Assembly: GCF_017161325.1 (NCBI RefSeq) | Contig: NZ_CP045670.1 | Location: 1 to 64,000 of the forward strand | DNA length: 64,000 bases | Direction of reading: 5' to 3' | Source of the DNA: Treponema pedis | Lineage (GTDB): Bacteria; Spirochaetota; Spirochaetia; Treponematales; Treponemataceae | Part shown: positions 35,916 through 43,635 of the stretch, piece by piece | How the letters are laid out: every line of letters begins with the position of its first letter | Position numbering within the stretch: position 1 is the first letter of the stretch | Position numbers and translations under genes: made by a program | Notes under the pieces: generated by a model | What the model was told of the DNA's origin: nothing | Databases searched by the model: none | The model's input: the letters and a program-made list of their open reading frames with translations, nothing else

Positions 35916-38180
35916 ATGAAATGTTTAAAAATACTGATAAGTGCAAGTTTTATTTTAACCTTGTCTGTTTCAGCCTTTTCTTATGAAGTAAAAAAAGGAG
36001 TGTTGGATATAAGAGCCAACGATTTTACCGAAACGGTATTTCTTACGGTAAAAGGAGAATTCGGATTTTTTAATGAAAAATTTGTTTTTTCAAAAGAAGA
36101 TATAGATAAGACCGATGTTTTTATACCGTGTCCGAAAGAATGGAGTACGGTAACATTATCGGACGGAACACAGCTTTCGAGATTCGGCTTCGGAACATAT
36201 ACTCTGAAAATTTTGCTTCCGGCATCGCATCCTGAACTTACTTTAAAAATTCCCGGCCCTCTTTCGGCATGGGTATTTTTTGCGGACGGAGAAAAAACGG
36301 CGGAATCCGGCAAGACAGGAATTTCCAAGGAAACTTCATCACCCGGGCTTGGAAATATTATATACAATATACCGGAAAATGCCGAGGAAGTTTACATAGC
36401 CGTTCAAGTTTCAAACTTTTTCCATTCGCGCGGAGGAATATACCATTCCATAGAATTAAGTTCTGCAAAATATTTTAAAAGAGTAAATACCTTTAAGCAG
36501 TTTATAGACGTTTTTGTTTTCGGTTTCGGCATAGCCATTATTTTATACCACATTGCATTATTTATATTTCAAACAAAAAATAAAAGTCTTTGTCTTTTTG
36601 TATGTTTCAGCTTATTGGTAGTAATAAGGAACGCGGTAAACGGTACGGTTTTCGACTATGTTTTCGGAAATGATATGTGGGCTTTCGCAACAAAACTGGA
36701 TTATCTTACATTTTCGTTGTTAGGTTTTTCCATATTTGCATATTTTAAATCTATGTATAGAAAAGATATACACGGTATTGTATACAAAATGATTATGGCG
36801 GAATCCTTAGCTTATGCCTTATTGATTACAGTTACACCGCCTACAATATACGGAAGACTTATTACAGTGCACCAAATAGTTTTATTGTTGGAAGCACTGT
36901 ATGCTTTTTACTTTATTATAATCCTGCTTGTAAAAAAACGCGTAGGAAGCGCTCCGATATTTACTGGAGTTATGTTTTTGGTTATTACAACTATAAACGA
37001 CGTTTTGTACAGTATGATGCATTCATCTGTCGGGAATATCCTGCCCTTCGGTTTCGCCGGATTTTTATTTGCTCAAGCATTTTGTATTGCATGGAAAAAT
37101 TATCTGGACGGCAAACAAGCTAAAAAGGTCAGCAAAGAACTTTTAGAATCTTATAAAGAAAAAGATACTATCTTTGCGGAAATAAAAAATACCGGGAACG
37201 AATTAAAACATAACGAAGCCGTTCTTTCTCAAAATATGGATACGGCGGAAGAAGCTATGAATAAACTTTCAAAATATGCCGAATCGGTTAAATCCGAAAT
37301 TTCCGTTCAAAATAATGAATTGCACGGCACACAGGAAGCGACGAGTTCCCTAAATTTATTTTTAGATAATATAAGCTCAGGAATTGAAAGACAATCCGAG
37401 GCGGCGGAAAATACCGTTATGCAAATCAACGAGTTAAATAACGCAACGGACGAATTGTATAAAAAGTTTGAATTGATAAACGAAAATTTCTCGCATATTT
37501 CATCGGCCAGTAAAATCGGAAAAGACAATTTGGCAACGGTAACCTCTATAATACAAAATATTTATCACAGTTCGGAAGGCTTGTTGGAAGCCAACGAATT
37601 GATAACCACATTTGCGGAGCAAACAAATTTACTTGCAATGAATGCGGCAATTGAAGCCGCTCATGCGGGAGATGCGGGAAAGGGGTTTGCAGTTGTTGCG
37701 GATGAAATAAGAAAACTTGCGGAAGGTTCCGCGGCTGAAGCCGAATCGACCGGAAAAATTTTAAATGTAATAAATAAAAACATCAGCGAATCGGCTCAAG
37801 CGTCAAACGTCTTGGAAAAAAGTTTCGAAGATATTAACCAAAAACTTTCAGGCTTTCAAACCGTTCTTTCCGATATTTCAAAATTCATTTCCGATGTAAA
37901 AATTCAAACCGAAAAAATGAATTCCGTAATGAATTCTTTATTAAACGAATTCGGCAAGGTACAGTCCGAAAAAGAAAACATAGAGCAAACACGCTCGAAT
38001 ATTTACGACAGCTTTAACAGTCTGCTCAATGCAACCGAACAGTTAAATTCGGAAATTTCGGAAATGTTAAACAGTATAGAAACCATGCATAACACCATAG
38101 AAAAAACACGCGAACTTGAAGCAAGCACGGGAGAGTCCATTTCCAAACTCGGAATTTTAATAAAGACCGATAAAGATTAA
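35916..38180 (+). CDS. Chemoreceptor-type protein with 7TMR-DISM sensor module
   Basis: The 754-aa protein has a signal peptide, a periplasmic jelly-roll domain of the DISM type (about 25-190), seven predicted membrane helices (about 195-400), and a cytoplasmic methyl-accepting signalling domain with the tip [18 protein letters not shown] around residue 567. No HAMP domain is evident between them. 7TMR-DISM modules usually sit on histidine kinases, cyclases or phosphatases and are thought to sense carbohydrates; here the output is chemotaxis-like. AAAGGAAG precedes the ATG. It stands alone, with no che genes near. Confidence 0.88.
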   Translation: MKCLKILISASFILTLSVSAFSYEVKKGVLDIRANDFTETVFLTVKGEFGFFNEKFVFSKEDIDKTDVFIPCPKEWSTVTLSDGTQLSRFGFGTYTLKILLPASHPELTLKIPGPLSAWVFFADGEKTAESGKTGISKETSSPGLGNIIYNIPENAEEVYIAVQVSNFFHSRGGIYHSIELSSAKYFKRVNTFKQFIDVFVFGFGIAIILYHIALFIFQTKNKSLCLFVCFSLLVVIRNAVNGTVFDYVFGNDMWAFATKLDYLTFSLLGFSIFAYFKSMYRKDIHGIVYKMIMAESLAYALLITVTPPTIYGRLITVHQIVLLLEALYAFYFIIILLVKKRVGSAPIFTGVMFLVITTINDVLYSMMHSSVGNILPFGFAGFLFAQAFCIAWKNYLDGKQAKKVSKELLESYKEKDTIFAEIKNTGNELKHNEAVLSQNMDTAEEAMNKLSKYAESVKSEISVQNNELHGTQEATSSLNLFLDNISSGIERQSEAAENTVMQINELNNATDELYKKFELINENFSHISSASKIGKDNLATVTSIIQNIYHSSEGLLEANELITTFAEQTNLLAMNAAIEAAHAGDAGKGFAVVADEIRKLAEGSAAEAESTGKILNVINKNISESAQASNVLEKSFEDINQKLSGFQTVLSDISKFISDVKIQTEKMNSVMNSLLNEFGKVQSEKENIEQTRSNIYDSFNSLLNATEQLNSEISEMLNSIETMHNTIEKTRELEASTGESISKLGILIKTDKD

Positions 38181-38188
38181 AATGCTTC

Positions 38189-38217
38189 TTGCAATCTTTA
38201 TAAGTTTTTGGTACAAT
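38189..38217 (+). promoter_or_regulatory. Leaderless promoter of the M20 peptidase gene
   Basis: TTGCAA (38189-38194), 17 bp, TACAAT (38212-38217), six bases before ATG 38224. Confidence 0.7.
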
Positions 38218-38223
38218 TAAGCT

Positions 38224-39447
38224 ATGAGTAACTTTAAGCAAATTACGGACTTTATCGAAAGTAAAAAACTTGAAATGATTGAGCTTGAAAAGCTTTTAAC
38301 TTCAATCCCTGCGATGGCACCGGAATCCGATGGTGAAGGAGAAATAAAAAAGTGCGAAGCTTTGGAAAAATATTTACGCAGTGCAGGCTTTACCGATTTT
38401 AAACGGCTTGACGCTCCCGATTCAAGAGTTCCTTCAGGTATACGCCCCAATTTAATAGTTACAATTAAGGGCAAAAACGATAAAGAAAAACTTTGGATTA
38501 TGAGTCATCTCGATGTTGTTCCGCCCGGAGATTTAACAAAATGGGAAAGCAATCCTTGGAAGGTAATTGAAAAAGACGGAAAAATTATCGGAAGAGGTGT
38601 AGAGGATAATCAGCAGGGACTTGTGTCTTCCGTGTTTGCCGCTTTAAGTTTTATCAAATTGGGAATTATTCCCGAAAGGACTATTAAACTTCTTTTTGTA
38701 GCAGATGAAGAAGTGGGCTCTCAATACGGCATTCTTTATCTTCTTAAAAATCATAACCTTTTTACAAAAGATGATTTAATTTTAGTTCCCGACGGAGGAG
38801 ACCCGGAAGGAAAGCATATAGAAATTGCGGAAAAAACAAGCCTTTGGATTAAGGTAATTACCGAGGGCGTGCAAACTCACGCTTCAATGCCGGATACGGG
38901 AAAAAACGCCTTTGTTGCCGCATGCGATTTAGCCTTGCGTTTAAACGACTTGGAAAATTTTTTTAATAAAAAAGATAATCTTTTTTCGCCTGACTATTCC
39001 ACTTTTCAACCTACAAAAAAAGAAGCGAATGTTCCTAACATAAACACAATTCCGGGAGACGATGTTTTTTATATGGATTGCAGAATTCTTCCTTCGTACG
39101 ATATGAAAGAAATTTTTGATGAAATGAATAAGCGGGTGCGGGCGGTTGAAAAAAAGTACGGTGTTTCAATTACGCTCGAATACGATGAACCCGAAAGCTC
39201 TCCTTCAACTCCTGCCGATTCTAAAGTAGTTCAGATTTTATCTCAGGCCGTGAAAAAAGTTTCGGGAATTGAAACTTCCACAATCGGAATCGGCGGCGGA
39301 ACCGTTGCCGCTTGCTTAAGAAGTTACGGATTTAATGCCGTTGTCTGGAGCTCGCTTGATGATACATGTCACCAGCCCAACGAATATGCGGTTATAAAAA
39401 ATATAGTAAACGATGCAAAAGTTATGGCTGTAATGGCGGGCGTATAA
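38224..39447 (+). CDS. M20-family metallopeptidase
   Basis: A cytoplasmic di-zinc hydrolase of the ArgE/DapE/dipeptidase superfamily, 407 aa. Metal and catalytic motifs are visible: SHLDVVPPGD (H95, D97), GRGVEDNQQG with the bridging aspartate D128, and FVADEEVGS with the general base and metal glutamates E162/E163. A dimerisation insert lies at about 200-310 and a C-terminal metal histidine in the DDTCHQPNEY region. The exact substrate (acyl-amino acid or peptide) cannot be read off. The ATG is six bases after the -10, with no ribosome site, so the mRNA is probably leaderless. Confidence 0.88.
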   Translation: MSNFKQITDFIESKKLEMIELEKLLTSIPAMAPESDGEGEIKKCEALEKYLRSAGFTDFKRLDAPDSRVPSGIRPNLIVTIKGKNDKEKLWIMSHLDVVPPGDLTKWESNPWKVIEKDGKIIGRGVEDNQQGLVSSVFAALSFIKLGIIPERTIKLLFVADEEVGSQYGILYLLKNHNLFTKDDLILVPDGGDPEGKHIEIAEKTSLWIKVITEGVQTHASMPDTGKNAFVAACDLALRLNDLENFFNKKDNLFSPDYSTFQPTKKEANVPNINTIPGDDVFYMDCRILPSYDMKEIFDEMNKRVRAVEKKYGVSITLEYDEPESSPSTPADSKVVQILSQAVKKVSGIETSTIGIGGGTVAACLRSYGFNAVVWSSLDDTCHQPNEYAVIKNIVNDAKVMAVMAGV

Positions 39448-39474
39448 TTTTTACGGAATAAAGAGAGAGTGAAC

Positions 39475-40200
39475 TTAAGTTTTTATTAAGCCCTGAATTT
39501 CCTTTTCGGTAAGCGGACGGTGTTTGCCTGCCGGCAAATCGCCCAACATAACGGGTCCTATCCGCGTACGCTTTAATTTCTTTATTTTGATGTTAAAGAA
39601 TTTTAAAACGCGGCGTATTTCTCTGTTTTTTCCTTCAATAAGAATTATGCGCATTTCGGTTTTTGAAATTCTTTCGGCGGCAAGAGCCTTATAAAAAACG
39701 CCTTCAATGCGTACGCCGCGCAAAAATTTTTCCAAAACGGAATCGGGAAAAGCGAAAAGCGTTATTACTTCATATTCTTTTTCTATCTCGGAAGACGGGT
39801 GTTCCACCTTTGCGGAAAAATCTCCGTCGTTTGTAAAAATAATTGCACCGCCTGAAAGCATATCCAATCTTCCGATATTGTAAAGTCTCTCGGAATATTC
39901 ATCTTTTAAAAGAGACGCCGCAATAGGTCTGCCTTTTTCATCTGCAAGAGTGCAAACATAACCTTCAGGCTTATTTAAGAGAACATAGCGTTTTTCTTTT
40001 TCCAAAAAAACCTGTTTACCGTCAACGCAGATAAGTTCGCTGCCTAAAACCTTTGTTCCAAGTTCGGTAACGATTTTTCCGTCAATACTGACTCTCCCGT
40101 TTAAGATAAATTGCTCGGCGGAACGCCTTGAAGCGACGCCGCAATGTGCAAGATATACTTGCAGTCTGATTTTTTTTTCTTCGTTACATTCGTTTTGCAT
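39475..40200 (-). CDS. rRNA/tRNA pseudouridine synthase, RsuA/RluB family
   Basis: The 241-aa enzyme has an N-terminal S4 RNA-binding domain (about 8-65: RLQVYLAHCGVASRRSAEQF) and a catalytic domain with GRLDMLSGGAIIFTNDGDF, where the aspartate of GRLD is the nucleophile. KNREIRRVLKFF is the family C-terminal motif. It isomerises uridine in rRNA, most likely in 23S as RluB; RsuA or RluE/F specificity cannot be excluded. It begins six bases after scpB, a pairing common in many bacteria. Confidence 0.9.
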   Translation of the reverse strand: MQNECNEEKKIRLQVYLAHCGVASRRSAEQFILNGRVSIDGKIVTELGTKVLGSELICVDGKQVFLEKEKRYVLLNKPEGYVCTLADEKGRPIAASLLKDEYSERLYNIGRLDMLSGGAIIFTNDGDFSAKVEHPSSEIEKEYEVITLFAFPDSVLEKFLRGVRIEGVFYKALAAERISKTEMRIILIEGKNREIRRVLKFFNIKIKKLKRTRIGPVMLGDLPAGKHRPLTEKEIQGLIKT

Positions 40201-40206
40201 ATTTGA

Positions 40207-40758
40207 TTATCTTGCAAGCTCAAAGCGTTCGCTTTCGGTTTCGTCGAGTTTCGGTAAATCCGAAATACTGTTAAGTTTAAATACTTTTAAAAATTCTTTT
40301 GTTGTACCGAACATAATCGGTTTTCCGGGAATGTCTTTTTTTCCAACTTCTTTAATTAAATCTTTTTCAATTAAAAGCCTAATCATATTATCGGCGGAAA
40401 CACCCCGAATGGCTTCTATTTCGGCTCTGGTTACAGGCTGAGAATATGCAATAATGGAAAGGGTTTCCATAGCGGCACGCGAAAGTTTTCCTTCGTTTTT
40501 TTTACCGTATCTGTCTTTTAAATGTTCCCATAATTCCTTTTTAGGCATAATAACCCAGCCGCCCATCATCTTGGTTAATTCGATTCCGCTTTGCGGCGAC
40601 GAATAATCTTCCTGTAAGGCGGAAATACAGGCGGTAATTATTTCAGGTGAAAGGCCTGAAATTTTACAAAGGGATTCATCGGTAAGGGGCTCTCCTTCCA
40701 AGTATAAGATTGCTTCGACTAAGGCCGTTTCTTTTTCCAAATTATATTCCTGTACCAT
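40207..40758 (-). CDS. scpB: Segregation and condensation protein B
   Basis: ScpB is the winged-helix (kite) subunit of the SMC-ScpA-ScpB condensin complex, which compacts and segregates the chromosome. The 183-aa protein has two winged-helix domains (for example LVEAILYLEGEPLTDESLCK and ETLSIIAYSQPVTRAEIEAI, followed by RGVSADN, the best-conserved patch). It overlaps the end of scpA by 17 bases, so translation is coupled. Confidence 0.94.
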   Translation of the reverse strand: MVQEYNLEKETALVEAILYLEGEPLTDESLCKISGLSPEIITACISALQEDYSSPQSGIELTKMMGGWVIMPKKELWEHLKDRYGKKNEGKLSRAAMETLSIIAYSQPVTRAEIEAIRGVSADNMIRLLIEKDLIKEVGKKDIPGKPIMFGTTKEFLKVFKLNSISDLPKLDETESERFELAR

Positions 40759-41500
40759 TTTCCTGCTCCCACGCCTTTATTTTTATGTCTCCGAACATTC
40801 TGTTTTGCCAAATACTTGCCATTTTAAATTTTACCGCTTCTAAAATTGCCATAAATGCACAAACTACGTCCAAGAGGTTCCCCTTACGGATAATCAAATC
40901 GGTAAACAAACACTCTCCTTTTTTTTCCAAAAGTTCGTTCATTAAGGTAATTTTTTCATTTACGGAAACTTCTTCATATAAGTCAAGAATATGCTCGGTT
41001 TTATAACTGGACATAAGCTGCGAAAATGTTTTTAAAAGTTCCCATGTGTCAAGCCTTTCCCAAAGTTCGTCTTCGTTAAAGGGAAGAGCCGTTTGAATTT
41101 TTTTCCGCTCAAAATACCACTCGGCATCGTTTTCCTGTTCTTCCATAAGCTCGGAAAGTTTTTTATATTTTTGATATTCGATTAATTTATCTACGAGCTC
41201 GGTTCTGGGGTCTTCAATATCGCCTTCATCAAGCTCCACTTCAACCGGTAAAAGCATTCTGCTTTTTATGTAAAGTAAGTTAGCCGCCATTGAGTAAAAT
41301 TCCACAAGGTTATCCAAATCGGGCGAAACGGCATAATCCAAGTATTGCAGATATTGCTCCGTAATATCCGAAATGGGAATATCGTAAATATTAACTTCAT
41401 TTTTGTTTATTAAAAAAAGGAGAAGATCAAGCGGCCCTTCAAAATTATTTACTTTAAATTCCGTATTTGAAACTTCCGCAACCTGTGTGTTATCGTTCAT
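40742..41500 (-). CDS. scpA: Segregation and condensation protein A
   Basis: ScpA is the kleisin that bridges SMC heads in condensin. Its 252 aa show the family N-terminal signature FEGPLDLLLFLINKNEVNIY, then DIPISDITEQYLQYL, and a C-terminal winged-helix segment. A GAGGGG ribosome site precedes the ATG. It is the first gene of the scpA-scpB-rluB-type operon on the minus strand. The smc gene is not in this window. Confidence 0.94.
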   Translation of the reverse strand: MNDNTQVAEVSNTEFKVNNFEGPLDLLLFLINKNEVNIYDIPISDITEQYLQYLDYAVSPDLDNLVEFYSMAANLLYIKSRMLLPVEVELDEGDIEDPRTELVDKLIEYQKYKKLSELMEEQENDAEWYFERKKIQTALPFNEDELWERLDTWELLKTFSQLMSSYKTEHILDLYEEVSVNEKITLMNELLEKKGECLFTDLIIRKGNLLDVVCAFMAILEAVKFKMASIWQNRMFGDIKIKAWEQENGTGI

Positions 41501-41577
41501 GCAAACCCCTCTTATAAAATTCGGCAGATTGTAGGAAAACTTAAGGCCGGTTAAAACATAAAACCTGGGTCGTGCCG

Positions 41578-41802
41578 CTATTCACCGGGATTACAGACCT
41601 TACAAGGTTTATAGCCTTTTTCCTTTGCAACTTTTATTGTAAGCTCGGTAATTTTTTTTGACCTTTGTATGGTTTTGCAAGTTTTATAATGGTATTTTTT
41701 TCCGTTTCCCGCTATATATACTTTTTTTGACGCACCGGCACCAAAAAGACTTAAAAGAGCGGCAAATAAAAAAACAAACATCGCAGTTTTTCGTTTATTC
41801 AT
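41578..41802 (-). CDS. Small secreted cysteine protein
   Basis: A 74-aa protein with a signal peptide (about 1-24) and a mature domain carrying KKYHYKTCKTIQRSK and GYKPCKVCNPGE. The pattern of His, one Cys and a later CxxC resembles the small zinc-site domain of the Ada metal-binding type, found alone in many secreted proteins. The function is unknown. A possible promoter (TTGCCT-N17-TACTCT) ends nine bases before the ATG. Confidence 0.7.
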   Translation of the reverse strand: MNKRKTAMFVFLFAALLSLFGAGASKKVYIAGNGKKYHYKTCKTIQRSKKITELTIKVAKEKGYKPCKVCNPGE

Positions 41803-41881
41803 GGCAGGGTAAGAGTATCATAAAAAATAAAAATAGGCAAGCGGAAAAATTTTTACTTATAGCATTGCGTATAAAAACTGC

Positions 41882-41910
41882 TTGACAAAGCCTTTTTTTA
41901 TTCTTATTAT
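41882..41910 (+). promoter_or_regulatory. Promoter of the NCS2-like permease gene
   Basis: TTGACA (41882-41887), 17 bp, TATTAT (41905-41910), about 35 bases before ATG 41946. Confidence 0.75.
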
Positions 41911-41945
41911 ACTTCAACTACAAAACATTGGGAGAACCTTGATTT

Positions 41946-43505
41946 ATGAACAAAAACAACAAAAATCCTTGCAGTTTAAACGGTTTAAAGTTCGGATTTG
42001 CCGAACATTTTTCTTCAGGCGATATTGAAGCGTTTTTCGGCGTTTTTGCGGACGTATTTTCAAAAATTTCGGTTATTATCGGAGTATTGCTTTTCGGTGA
42101 AAAAATGCCCAAGGAATTGGTTTTAGGCCGTATCTTGCCCGGTATCGCGGCAGGCTCTATTTTAGGCTGCTTAATATATTTTTGGGAAGCTCATAAGCTG
42201 GGTATAAAAGAAAACAGGAAGGACGTTACGGCATTACCTTTCGGTGTAAGCTCTACACATGTGTTTACATGGCTTTTTATTATTATCGTACCGGTATATA
42301 GGCAAACCGGTGATGCATACTTTGCATGGCAGGTAGGACTTGCAAGCTGTTTTTGCGGAGGCTTTGTAGAAATTGCAGGAGGTTTTATTGCACGCCCCAT
42401 TAAAAAGTTTTTACCGCAAGCGGCATTGCTTTCCAATATGGCGGCGGCTTCTTTAATTTGGCTCAGTTTTAACAGTATGACGGCAATATTCAGTAAGCCC
42501 CTTATTGCCGTACTGCCCTTGTTTATGGCTTTTTTAACGCTTTCATGGCATAAAAATTTTATCAGGTTTATTCCCAATTCGGCTTTAATTTTTCTTGCAG
42601 GTTCGTTGGCCGCATGGTTAAGCGGAGTTTCCGGAGCGGCTCAAGTGCAGGAAGCGGTAAACGATACAGGTCTTTATTTACCTTCATTGTATATAAAAGA
42701 TATTTTTTTAGGTCTTAACCGCATTACACCTTATTTATCTACAATAATTCCCTTGCAAATTGCAAACTTTTTAGTAACTATGCAAGCCGTCGAAAGTGCG
42801 GAAACTGTCGGCGATGCCTTTAATATGCGTGAAACTATGATAAAAGACGGAATAACTTCAATTGTTTCGGCCCTGTTCGGCAGTCCCTTTCCCACTACCG
42901 TATATTACGGGCATACAGGCTGGAAACGGAGCGGTGCGCGAAGCGGGTATATGCTGCTTCTTATCCTTCCGTATACGGCAATGTTTTTCGGAGCTTCTTT
43001 ATTATTATCCGCCGTAATCCCCTTTGAAGTAATTATGGTTTTTCTTTTAACCGTAGGAATAACCGTAGCTATGAAAGTACAAAACGATTTACCGCACGAT
43101 TACAGTGCCGTAATATACGTATCTCTTTTTCCGATTATGGCGCAATACATAACCTCGCTGCTTGACAGTGTTTTACATTTTTTTAACAGCTCCATATTTT
43201 CTTACGGATTGGAAAAATTTGATGCGGGAGGGACTGCAATACGAGGTTTATTTTATTTATCAAACGGAGCCTTTGCCTCAAGTTTTATGTACAGCGTTTG
43301 GATTGCATATATTCTTCAAAAAAACTATCTGCGCGCGGCAACGGCGGCGTTTTTATTAGCGGTGCTGTCTTCGGTAGGATTTATTCATCAGCCGAGTTTA
43401 TCATGGTTGCCTAAGGATAATATAAAATTCGTTTCGGTATATTTACTGATAGGAATCTTTTGTTTTATTCTTTATAAGAAAAATAAATCCGAAATACCGT
43501 TATAA
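41946..43505 (+). CDS. NCS2/xanthine-uracil-permease-like membrane protein
   Basis: The 519-aa protein has about 12-14 helices. It resembles the xanthine/uracil/vitamin C permease fold: an N-terminal FAEHFSSGDIEAFFGVFADV segment, LPFGVSSTHVFTW in place of the usual TM3 motif, and AVESAETVGDAFNMRETMIKDG near TM10, then SALFGSPFPTTVYYGHTGWK, the family substrate-site region. The substrate cannot be named. It has its own consensus promoter and a strong terminator behind it. Confidence 0.8.
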   Translation: MNKNNKNPCSLNGLKFGFAEHFSSGDIEAFFGVFADVFSKISVIIGVLLFGEKMPKELVLGRILPGIAAGSILGCLIYFWEAHKLGIKENRKDVTALPFGVSSTHVFTWLFIIIVPVYRQTGDAYFAWQVGLASCFCGGFVEIAGGFIARPIKKFLPQAALLSNMAAASLIWLSFNSMTAIFSKPLIAVLPLFMAFLTLSWHKNFIRFIPNSALIFLAGSLAAWLSGVSGAAQVQEAVNDTGLYLPSLYIKDIFLGLNRITPYLSTIIPLQIANFLVTMQAVESAETVGDAFNMRETMIKDGITSIVSALFGSPFPTTVYYGHTGWKRSGARSGYMLLLILPYTAMFFGASLLLSAVIPFEVIMVFLLTVGITVAMKVQNDLPHDYSAVIYVSLFPIMAQYITSLLDSVLHFFNSSIFSYGLEKFDAGGTAIRGLFYLSNGAFASSFMYSVWIAYILQKNYLRAATAAFLLAVLSSVGFIHQPSLSWLPKDNIKFVSVYLLIGIFCFILYKKNKSEIPL

Positions 43506-43589
43506 AAAATAAACCCTACAGGGGATTTACAAGCCCTGCATATTAGAACGGGCACAGGACGTCTAAATGAGCGGTTCATTTTAATAAAA

Positions 43590-43617
43590 AAGCCTCTAAA
43601 ATAAATTTTAGAGGCTT
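43590..43617. terminator. Bidirectional terminator between the permease and ppdK genes
   Basis: A perfect 12-bp stem AAGCCTCTAAAA (43590-43601) / TTTTAGAGGCTT (43606-43617) with a four-base loop, and A/T runs on both sides. Confidence 0.85.
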
Positions 43618-43635
43618 TAGGTATTTGTTTACCGT

